A DNA stretch of 7,167 bases from NCBI GenBank assembly GCA_025936615.1, contig JAICSZ010000110.1, positions 1 through 7,167 on the forward strand, given 5' to 3'. The notes under the pieces were generated by a model, which had not been told where the DNA came from, did no database searches, and saw nothing but the letters and a program-made list of their open reading frames with translations. Position numbers and translations under genes: made by a program. This stretch comes from Pedococcus sp. GTDB lineage: Bacteria; Actinomycetota; Actinomycetes; Actinomycetales; Dermatophilaceae. This document shows positions 1 to 4,894 of the stretch, piece by piece. Positions within the stretch are counted from its first letter, which is position 1; every line of letters begins with the position of its first letter.

Positions 1-78
1 AGTCGGATGTTCGGCTCTCGCCGAAGAGTCGGATGTTCGGCTCTCGCCGAAGAGTCGGATGTTCGGCTCTCGCCGAAG
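1..78 (+). repeat. Three perfect 26-bp tandem repeats overlapping the tRNA-Leu 5' end
   Basis: Three identical 26-bp units lie head to tail at 1-26, 27-52 and 53-78. Each begins AGTCGGATG and ends GCCGAAG. The final GCCGAAG (72-78) is also the first seven bases of the mature tRNA-Leu, so the repeat consists of 19 bp of leader plus the 5' acceptor strand of the tRNA. Each unit contains a perfect hairpin, TTCGGC-TCTC-GCCGAA. The window starts exactly on a unit boundary, so more copies may lie upstream. No promoter could be placed confidently within the units. Slippage duplication is the simplest origin. An assembly artefact is less likely, because an array this short fits inside one read. Confidence 0.95.
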
Positions 79-157
79 TGGTGGAATGGCAGACACGGAG
101 CACTCAAAATGCTTTGCCCGCAAGGGCGTGCGGGTTCAAGTCCCGCCTTCGGCACCA
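72..157 (+). tRNA. trnL: tRNA-Leu (anticodon CAA)
   Basis: This 86-nt tRNA folds fully by eye. The acceptor stem pairs GCCGAAG (72-78) with CTTCGGC (147-153), followed by discriminator A154 and an encoded CCA (155-157). The anticodon stem is GAGCA (98-102) with TGCTT (110-114). The seven-base loop CTCAAAA puts anticodon CAA at 105-107, which reads the Leu codon UUG. The long variable arm (about 115-128, CCCGCAAGGG core) marks a class II tRNA. The T arm is GCGGG-TTCAAGT-CCCGC (130-146). The 5' end overlaps the third copy of the upstream repeat. Only four bases separate the 3' end from the stop codon of the convergent SMP-30 gene, so there is little room for a dedicated terminator. In many actinobacteria a tRNA-Leu lies close to pdtaR, as here. 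Confidence 0.97.
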
Positions 158-161
158 ATGT

Positions 162-1004
162 TCAGCCGGCGAACTCCAGCACCGGCAGGCCACGGACGCC
201 CACGTCGGCGCAGAACAGCGAGCCGGCATGGGGGTCCGCGCTGGTGTCCACGTCCTCCTTCGACGTGGTGATGAACAGCCGGTCGAGGTGCTCGCCCCCG
301 AAGGTGCACGAGGTGACCTTCGTGGCCGGCACCTCGATGACCTCGTCGAGCCGCCCCTGCGGGGTGTACCGGTGGACCGCGCCCTGGTTGGCTATCGCGG
401 TCCAGATGCCGCCCTCGGCGTCAACGGTCAGGCCGTCGGGGCTGCCGTCATCCGCGACTCGGACGAGGGTGCGCCGGTTGGTCAGGCCGGTCTCCTTCGC
501 ATAGTCGAACACGCTCACTTCGTGAGTGGCGGTGTCGTTGTAGTAGGCGAGGGTGCCGTCGGGGCTCCAGCCCATGCCGTTGGAGATGGTGACGTCGCGC
601 AGCACCGGCTCGACCTCGCCCACCCCGTCCCAGCGGTAGAGGCTGGCCGCGCCCGGGGTCTTGGCGTACGCCATCGAGCCGACCCACAGGCGGCCGTCGG
701 GGTCGCAGGCGCCCTCGTTCATCCGCACGGCTCGGTCCTGCCACACCGGCACCTGGCGCAGCGTGCCGTCGCCGTCCTCCATGAGCAGCCCGCGCTCGAC
801 GGCGTAGACCGTGCCGCCGCCGGTACGGGGACGCATCGCGGCGACGACGTCAGAGACGTGTCTCCGCGCCACGGAGCCGTCGGCGGCCAGCGACAGCACG
901 TCCCCGGCGAGCATGTCGACCCAGCGCAGCCCGCCCCAGCTGGTCGACCAGACCGGGCCTTCCCCGTGGAAGGCGACCGGGCCGGTGAGCTGTTCGAGGT
1001 CCAC
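162..1004 (-). CDS. SMP-30/gluconolactonase/LRE family protein (regucalcin-like)
   Basis: The product is a six-bladed beta-propeller of the SMP-30/gluconolactonase/regucalcin family, whose members are usually metal-dependent sugar lactonases or related esterases. With the GTG start at 1004 it has 280 residues, normal for the family. The metal-site motifs are intact: E15 in HGEGPVW, N96 in [15 protein letters not shown]142 in [12 protein letters not shown] and D190 in GSPDGLTVD. The C-terminus ends [12 protein letters not shown], typical of the family. No signal peptide is seen, so it is probably cytoplasmic. The frame stays open far upstream, but family homology begins just after 1004 and the GTG there is the only plausible in-frame start. 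Its ribosome site is weak, so translation may depend on the 57-residue gene ending 53 nt upstream in the same direction. The substrate cannot be read from the sequence. Its stop codon lies 4 nt from the 3' end of the convergent tRNA-Leu. Confidence 0.9.
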   Translation of the reverse strand: MDLEQLTGPVAFHGEGPVWSTSWGGLRWVDMLAGDVLSLAADGSVARRHVSDVVAAMRPRTGGGTVYAVERGLLMEDGDGTLRQVPVWQDRAVRMNEGACDPDGRLWVGSMAYAKTPGAASLYRWDGVGEVEPVLRDVTISNGMGWSPDGTLAYYNDTATHEVSVFDYAKETGLTNRRTLVRVADDGSPDGLTVDAEGGIWTAIANQGAVHRYTPQGRLDEVIEVPATKVTSCTFGGEHLDRLFITTSKEDVDTSADPHAGSLFCADVGVRGLPVLEFAG

Positions 1005-1057
1005 CTCGCCACGGTAACCCGCCCGCAGTCCCGGAGCAGGCCGGGCTCGGCGACGCC

Positions 1058-1231
1058 TCAGCGGTGGTGGCGCAGCTGTACCACGAGCAGCGCGGTGGCC
1101 GCGGCGACCAGCACCACGAGGAGCAGCAGGACCATCGTGGTCAGGGCCCACCCGACCCCCATCCAGCCCATGCCGCCGCTGCCCATGCCACCGGCACCGC
1201 CCATGCGCTCGCGCATCTCGTCCCAGCTCAT
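1058..1231 (-). CDS. 57-residue Met/Gly-rich single-pass membrane peptide
   Basis: This small gene has a strong ribosome site, GGAGGT (complement of 1238-1243), six bases before an ATG at 1231. The product begins MSWDEMRERM. A Gly/Met-rich stretch at residues 10-25 follows, then one transmembrane helix at about 29-51 rich in Leu, Val and Ala, and a basic tail ending QLRHHR. Six of its seven Met residues lie before residue 25, and two His sit near the C-terminus. Small membrane peptides of this kind are common in actinobacteria and usually have no assigned function; a link to metals is conjecture. It is the first gene of the minus-strand unit with the SMP-30 gene and lies 71 nt from a DosR-like box. 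A much longer reading of this frame starting near 1396 would ignore the clear ribosome site and gives an Arg/Pro-rich extension, so it was not used. Confidence 0.8.
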   Translation of the reverse strand: MSWDEMRERMGGAGGMGSGGMGWMGVGWALTTMVLLLLVVLVAAATALLVVQLRHHR

Positions 1232-1302
1232 CTGTGCACCTCCTCGGGCCACCTGCCAACGGCCATGCCTGGATCCTCTCGCCGATGTGCGGCGCCGGAC
1301 CA

Positions 1303-1316
1303 GGGACCTTGGGCCC
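1303..1316. promoter_or_regulatory. DosR/DevR-like operator, box 1 (serving the minus-strand unit)
   Basis: The sequence GGGACCTTGGGCCC matches the actinobacterial DosR/DevR/OsdR pattern GGGAC-N4-G(T/G)CCC, differing from a perfect GGGAC...GTCCC palindrome at one base. It ends 71 nt before the ATG of the 57-residue gene, consistent with activation of that divergent unit. Its neighbour is centred 37 bp away. The match is seen in the sequence; binding is inferred. Confidence 0.65.
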
Positions 1317-1339
1317 GCGCCGGCCACGGATGGCGCACC

Positions 1340-1353
1340 GGGACGTAGGGCCC
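1340..1353. promoter_or_regulatory. DosR/DevR-like operator, box 2 (serving the plus-strand unit)
   Basis: The sequence GGGACGTAGGGCCC, followed by T, has the same GGGAC-N4-GGCCC form as box 1. It ends 69 nt before the ATG of the DUF4389 gene, almost the same distance as box 1 from its own gene. No clear -10 hexamer could be picked downstream, as is common for activator-dependent promoters in high-GC DNA. Confidence 0.65.
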
Positions 1354-1422
1354 TGACGTGCGGCGGTCGCTGCGAGGAACGTCGCGGGTGGACCACCAGT
1401 CACGACGATGGAGGCGATCGAG

Positions 1423-2865
1423 ATGAGCGCGGTGGTGTACCCGGTGCACGTCGAGGGACACCTCGACCCGAACCTGAGCCGAGGACTCTGGCTGGTGAAG
1501 TGGCTGCTGGTGCTGCCGCACTATGTCGTGCTGATGTTCCTGTGGGTGGCCTTCGCCGTGCTGAGCGTGGGCGCCTTCTTCGCGATCCTGTTCACGGGGC
1601 GCTACCCCAGGGCGATCTTCGACTTCAACGTCGGCGTGCTGCGCTGGAGCTGGCGGGTGACGTACTACGCCTACGGCGCGCTCGGCACGGACCGCTACCC
1701 GCCGTTCTCGCTGCGGGACGACCCGACCTACCCGGCCCGGCTCGACGTCGAACACCCGGCGCACCTGTCCCGCGGCCTGGTCCTCGTGAAGTGGTGGCTG
1801 CTCGCCCTGCCGCACTACATCGTGGTCGGGCTGCTGCTGGGCAGTGGCGCCCGGTTTGCCTCGCGGTCCGCGGACAACCCGGGGGGCTCGTGGGTGTGGA
1901 GCTGGGGTGGTGGCCTCATCGGGCTGCTCGCCCTCGTGGCGGCGGTGGTCCTGCTGTTCACCGGGCGCTACCCCAAGCCGTTGTTCGACCTCGTCCTCGG
2001 CCTCAACCGCTGGGTCCTCCGTGTGGCCGGCTACGCCGCGCTGATGACGGATGAGTACCCGCCCTTCCGCCTCGACCAGGGTGGCGACGACCCGGTCTCG
2101 AGCCAGCTCGCACTGCCGCTGGGCGACGCGCCCTCCGGCACCGGCGAGGCAGCCACCGCGCTGCGCACCACCGAGCCGGGCAGCCACGCCCGGACGACTG
2201 GGCGCGTGGTCACGCTCGTCTGCGGGGCCGTGGCGCTGCTGCTCGCCATCGGCCTGGCCGGGGCGGGCGCAGCGTTCGCCTACGCGGACACCGGGTTGCG
2301 CGACGGTGCCGGCTACGTCACGAGCGACCCGGTGCACCTGTCGACCTCCTCGTATGCCGTGGTGTCCGACAACATCGAGCTGCACGCGGCCGCTGCGGTC
2401 CGGTCGGTGCCCCGGGACGCCATCGGCGATGCCCGCATCAGGGTGGCGGCCGACAACGGCAAGGCGGTGTTCGTCGGCATCGCGCCGACGCGCGAGGTGG
2501 ACACCTACCTGAGCGGTGTGGCGCACAGCGTCGTGCAGTCGGCGCGACCCGGCCACGCGGCATACGAGTCGGTCGAGGGAGGCCCGCCGGGTGCTCCGCC
2601 CGCCGACGCGCTCACGTGGGCGGCGCACAGCGCGGGCACCGGCACGCAGACGCTGGTGTGGCCGGTCGCGACGGGTGACTGGAGCGTGGTCGTGATGAAC
2701 GCCGACGCGGCCGCCGGGGTGTCCACGACAACGAGCTTCGCCGCCACCCTGCCGATGCTCGACTGGCTGGTCCCGGTGATGTTCGGGCTCGCCGCCCTCG
2801 TGCTGCTCCTGTCGGTCGGCCTCGTCGTCGCCGCACTCGTCTCGGCGAACCACGCGGGCACGTAG
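1423..2865 (+). CDS. Membrane protein with two tandem DUF4389-type modules and a C-terminal extracytoplasmic domain
   Basis: The product has 480 residues and unknown biochemical function. Two related modules lie at about residues 7-100 and 112-218. They share LVKW, LPHY(V/I)V (31-36 and 129-134), LFTGRYP (57-62 and 179-184 regions), FD, and (R/E)YPPF (91-95 and 211-215). Each module carries hydrophobic membrane segments (about 24-57, 121-141 and 164-180). A hydrophilic linker (218-260), a membrane helix (about 262-287), an outward-facing domain (about 290-447, including VFVGIAP and GDWSVVVMNAD) and a final membrane helix (450-474) follow. The start is the ATG at 1423, because GGAGG (1410-1414) lies eight bases before it. 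An ATG at 1408 overlaps that ribosome site and was rejected. The gene is first in a unit with the short ORF and the flavodoxin gene and lies downstream of DosR-like box 2, suggesting a stress role. A structural or sensory membrane role is possible; no catalytic motif is seen. Confidence 0.88.
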   Translation: MSAVVYPVHVEGHLDPNLSRGLWLVKWLLVLPHYVVLMFLWVAFAVLSVGAFFAILFTGRYPRAIFDFNVGVLRWSWRVTYYAYGALGTDRYPPFSLRDDPTYPARLDVEHPAHLSRGLVLVKWWLLALPHYIVVGLLLGSGARFASRSADNPGGSWVWSWGGGLIGLLALVAAVVLLFTGRYPKPLFDLVLGLNRWVLRVAGYAALMTDEYPPFRLDQGGDDPVSSQLALPLGDAPSGTGEAATALRTTEPGSHARTTGRVVTLVCGAVALLLAIGLAGAGAAFAYADTGLRDGAGYVTSDPVHLSTSSYAVVSDNIELHAAAAVRSVPRDAIGDARIRVAADNGKAVFVGIAPTREVDTYLSGVAHSVVQSARPGHAAYESVEGGPPGAPPADALTWAAHSAGTGTQTLVWPVATGDWSVVVMNADAAAGVSTTTSFAATLPMLDWLVPVMFGLAALVLLLSVGLVVAALVSANHAGT

Positions 2866-2880
2866 GCAGAAGGAGATCGC

Positions 2881-2931
2881 ATGAAGCCGGGCCGCGTGGA
2901 AGCGGCCACCCTGGAAGGAGCAGAGAGATGA
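2881..2931 (+). CDS. Possible 16-residue leader peptide coupled to the flavodoxin gene
   Basis: Between the DUF4389 and flavodoxin genes lies a short ORF encoding MKPGRVEAATLEGAER. It has a strong ribosome site of its own, AGAAGGAGAT, with AGGAG at 2871-2875 and five bases to its ATG. Its TGA overlaps the flavodoxin ATG as ATGA, the classic arrangement for translational coupling. The flavodoxin gene also has its own ribosome site (GGAAGGAG, 2913-2920) inside this ORF. It has no recognisable domain. It may be a real small protein, a coupling leader, or the remnant of a decayed gene whose ribosome site survived. Confidence 0.45.
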   Translation: MKPGRVEAATLEGAER

Positions 2932-3449
2932 ACCACGCACTGGTGGTGTTCGAGTCGATGTGGGGCAACACGGAGGAGGTCGCCCGGGCCGTGGCCGACG
3001 GGCTGCGCGAGAGCGTGACGGTGGATGTCGCCGACGTGGCGCAGCACCCCGGCGCGCCCGGCGACGACGTCGACCTCGTGGTGGCGGGCGGTCCCACGCA
3101 CGCCTTCTCCATGACCCGCGCGAGGACCCGGTTCGACGCCCGTGACAAGGGCGCCCGGCAGGGGGCCGTGGACGTGGGACTGCGGGAGTGGCTGTCGGAC
3201 CTGCCCTCGGGGCGGGAGCACCCGAGGTTCGCCACCTTCGACACCAGGGTCAGGAGCGTCCGGCACCTGCCGGGCTCGGCGGCCCGCAGCGCCGACCGCC
3301 TGGCTCGACGGCACGGGTACGAGGAGCTGGTACCTCCCGAGAGCTTCTGGGTGCAGGACATGGACGGCCCCCTGCTCGACGGCGAGCTGGCGCGGGCGGC
3401 CGCCTGGGGACGTGACCTCGGGAGGAGGCTGCGCCGGACCGGGCACTAG
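2928..3449 (+). CDS. Flavodoxin-like FMN-binding protein
   Basis: The product has 173 residues and the flavodoxin fold: strand ALVVFES, then the FMN-phosphate loop at residues 9-15 (ESMWGNT), then helix EEVARAVADGL. The second cofactor loop is GGPTHAFSM at 54-62, after strand DLVVAGG. Flavodoxins carry electrons at low potential using FMN. The usual T/S-x-T-G-x-T phosphate loop is replaced by a W-G-N-T form, which also occurs in flavodoxin-domain proteins of unknown partner. The arginine-rich C-terminus is unlike the acidic surface of classical electron-carrier flavodoxins, so the role may differ. The ribosome site GGAAGGAG lies seven bases before the ATG, which overlaps the stop of the 16-codon ORF. 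The gene is in one unit with the DUF4389 gene. Its TAG stop is part of the -10 element of pdtaR. Confidence 0.85.
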   Translation: MNHALVVFESMWGNTEEVARAVADGLRESVTVDVADVAQHPGAPGDDVDLVVAGGPTHAFSMTRARTRFDARDKGARQGAVDVGLREWLSDLPSGREHPRFATFDTRVRSVRHLPGSAARSADRLARRHGYEELVPPESFWVQDMDGPLLDGELARAAAWGRDLGRRLRRTGH

Positions 3450-3452
3450 TCT
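3447..3452 (+). promoter_or_regulatory. Probable -10 element of a leaderless pdtaR promoter
   Basis: TAGTCT fits the actinobacterial -10 pattern TANNNT. Six bases (3453-3458) separate it from the GTG at 3459, the spacing expected when transcription starts on the first base of the start codon. The first three bases of the hexamer are the flavodoxin stop codon. No convincing -35 is visible, and no ribosome site lies at the expected distance from either GTG. Confidence 0.55.
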
Positions 3453-3458
3453 GTGCGG

Positions 3459-4127
3459 GTGAGCGAGACCGAGCCCACCGAGACGGAGTCCACCCCGGCC
3501 GAGGCGGCACAGCCCCAGGCGGCAGAGCCCCAGCCCACCGAGGCGCAACCGGGCGGGACCCGAATCCTCGTTGCCGAGGACGAGGCGCTGATCCGCCTCG
3601 ACCTGGCCGAGATGCTGAGCGAGGCCGGCTACGAGGTGGTGGGCCAGGCCAGCAACGGCGAGCAGGCGGTCGAGATGGCCAAGGAGCTCGCCCCGGACCT
3701 GGTCATCATGGACGTCAAGATGCCCGTGATGGACGGCATCACCGCCGCCGAGGAGATCGGTGCGGCCAAGATCTGTCCCGTGGTGATGCTGACCGCCTTC
3801 AGCCAGACCGAGCTGGTCGAGCGGGCCCGGGACGCAGGCGTGATGGCTTACATCGTCAAGCCGTTCACGGCGAACGACCTGGCGCCCGCGATCGACATCG
3901 CCCGGCACCGCTGGACCGAGGTGAAGGCCCTCGAGCAGGAGGTGGCCGACCTCGGGCAGCGCCTCGAGACCCGCAAGAGCGTGGACCGGGCCAAGGGCAT
4001 CCTCATGAAGAAGCTCAAGGTCAACGAGGCCGAGGCGTTCCGGTGGATCCAGAAGACCGCGATGGACCGCCGGCTCGGCATGCGCGAGGTCGCCGACGCC
4101 GTCATCACCGGCATGGACAAGGCATAG
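3459..4127 (+). CDS. pdtaR: ANTAR-domain response regulator, PdtaR-like
   Basis: The product has 222 residues. A disordered Glu/Pro/Gln/Ala-rich tail (1-33) is followed by a receiver domain (about 35-150). It carries the acidic pocket E40-D41-E42, phospho-acceptor D85 in VIMDVKMP, switch residue T112 in MLTAFS, and K134 in YIVKPF. A coiled linker (about 151-172) leads to an ANTAR RNA-binding domain (about 160-215) with KSVDRAKGILM, AFRWIQKTAMDRR and MREVADAVI. PdtaR proteins are phosphorylated by the histidine kinase PdtaS and act on RNA as antiterminators or translation regulators; no kinase gene lies in this window. The receiver and ANTAR parts closely resemble M. tuberculosis Rv1626. The GTG at 3459 was chosen over the GTG at 3453 because of the -10 spacing. 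The stop codon directly abuts the next start codon. Confidence 0.93.
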   Translation: MSETEPTETESTPAEAAQPQAAEPQPTEAQPGGTRILVAEDEALIRLDLAEMLSEAGYEVVGQASNGEQAVEMAKELAPDLVIMDVKMPVMDGITAAEEIGAAKICPVVMLTAFSQTELVERARDAGVMAYIVKPFTANDLAPAIDIARHRWTEVKALEQEVADLGQRLETRKSVDRAKGILMKKLKVNEAEAFRWIQKTAMDRRLGMREVADAVITGMDKA

Positions 4128-4691
4128 ATGGCTGCTGCACAACCGGCAGACGGCGCCGACGTCACGGTCCGGCGCGCCGCTGCCGCAGATGCCGACGCGC
4201 TGGCGAACGTCGCCGCGGCCACGTTCCGGCTGGCCTGCCCACCCAGCGTGACCGAGGAGTCGATGGCGCTGTTCGTGCGGGACGTGTTGTCACCGGAGCG
4301 CTTCGAGGAGTACCTCGCCGACCGGGTGCGCGCGCTGTTCCTCGCTGAGCGGCCCGGTGTCCCGGATGCCCTCGGCTACGCCATGGTCGTGGTGGGGGAG
4401 CCTGGCGACGAGGACGTCCGGGCCGTCATCACCCACCGTCCCACCGCTGAGCTGAGCAAGATCTACGTCCTGCCCGACGCCCACGGTGCCGGGGTCAGCC
4501 GTCTGCTCATGGCGGCCTCCCTCGAGGCCGCCCGCGCCGCCGGCGCGCAGGGTGCCTGGCTCGGGGTCAACCAGCTCAACGTGCGCGCCCAGAAGTTCTA
4601 CGCCAAGAGCGGCTTCACCCGGGTCGGGACGAAGCGTTTCCTCGTCGGGCACAGGTACGAGGACGACTACGTCCTCGAGCAGCGGCTGTAG
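4128..4691 (+). CDS. GNAT family N-acetyltransferase, PaiA-like
   Basis: The product has 187 residues and the GNAT fold. The acetyl-CoA loop is in SKIYVLPDAHGAGVSRLLM (residues 110-128), with HGAG in place of the common R/QxxGxG/A. The late-strand motif WLGVNQLN is followed by AQKFYAKSGF (154-163), and the C-terminus reads GHRYEDDYVLEQRL. The overall pattern resembles the PaiA polyamine-acetyltransferase group, but the acceptor substrate cannot be inferred from sequence alone. The ATG follows the pdtaR TAG with no gap. Only a weak ribosome site is visible, so it is probably translated by coupling from the pdtaR message. No terminator or promoter separates the two genes. Confidence 0.88.
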   Translation: MAAAQPADGADVTVRRAAAADADALANVAAATFRLACPPSVTEESMALFVRDVLSPERFEEYLADRVRALFLAERPGVPDALGYAMVVVGEPGDEDVRAVITHRPTAELSKIYVLPDAHGAGVSRLLMAASLEAARAAGAQGAWLGVNQLNVRAQKFYAKSGFTRVGTKRFLVGHRYEDDYVLEQRL

Positions 4692-4763
4692 CGCGGTGAA
4701 CGCAAATAATGCGGCCAACCGCAGGCAACCGGTGTGGTCTGTGAGGCATTTCTGGTTGAACCC

Positions 4764-4793
4764 TTCACGAACGCCGGCCGGTGCCCCTAGAGT
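4764..4793 (+). promoter_or_regulatory. Candidate promoter of the second GNAT gene
   Basis: A -10-like TAGAGT (4788-4793) lies 18 bp after a -35-like TTCACG (4764-4769). Transcription would begin near 4800, giving a leader of about 95 nt before the ATG at 4895. The match is moderate and experimental support is needed. Confidence 0.35.
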
Positions 4794-4804
4794 CCTGCTT
4801 CGGA

Positions 4805-4841
4805 CGCCTTCGCGGGCGCCAGCGGCCCGAGGGGAAGCCGC
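4805..4841 (+). other. GC-rich hairpins in the leader of the second GNAT gene
   Basis: The presumed leader contains CGCC-TTCGCG-GGCG (4805-4818) and GCGGC (4822-4826) paired with GCCGC (4837-4841) around a purine-rich loop, CCGAGGGGAA. No known riboswitch consensus could be matched by eye. In DNA this rich in GC, short hairpins are expected by chance, so a regulatory role is only possible. The rest of 4692-4894 holds one further 5-bp hairpin (TGCGG/CCGCA, 4710-4723) and no gene. Confidence 0.3.
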
Positions 4842-4894
4842 CGGCTGTGAGAGCAGTGTCAGGCAGTGACCCGTCGACCATGGAGGAATTCTCG

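Noticed and set aside
130..157. Attachment site of an integrated element at the tRNA-Leu 3' end
   Set aside because: No second copy of the tRNA 3' segment and no integrase gene was found in the window.
1408..1422. ATG at 1408 as start of the DUF4389 gene
   Set aside because: Its following bases form the ribosome site GGAGG for the ATG at 1423, and the family-like sequence begins after 1423.
33..2054. 673-codon plus-strand open frame
   Set aside because: It is antisense to the SMP-30 gene and out of frame with the DUF4389 gene. Its product is Arg/Pro/Ala/Gly-rich with no family motif, typical of shadow frames in GC-rich DNA.
1228..2940. 570-codon minus-strand open frame
   Set aside because: It lies opposite the well supported DUF4389 gene, is rich in Arg, His and Gln, and has no recognisable domain.
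2505..4142. 545-codon minus-strand open frame
   Set aside because: It lies opposite the flavodoxin and pdtaR genes, both of which have clear family motifs. The translation has no domain and contains low-complexity Leu/Gly/Arg stretches.
4756..4793. TTGAAC (4756-4761) as -35 for the TAGAGT -10
   Set aside because: The spacing of 26 bp is too long; TTCACG at 18 bp fits better, though it is weaker.
4805..4818. ANTAR target hairpin for PdtaR (hexaloop TTCGCG)
   Set aside because: The loop lacks the A at position 1 expected in ANTAR targets, and no paired second hexaloop hairpin follows.
4781..4894. Upstream start for the second GNAT gene
   Set aside because: The extension has no family similarity and covers the likely -10 element; GGAGGA is placed correctly for the ATG at 4895.
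4795..4894. Cobalamin or ydaO (c-di-AMP) riboswitch before the second GNAT gene
   Set aside because: GGGGAAGCCG only loosely recalls a riboswitch core; the other conserved parts could not be found, and the downstream gene is not a usual target.
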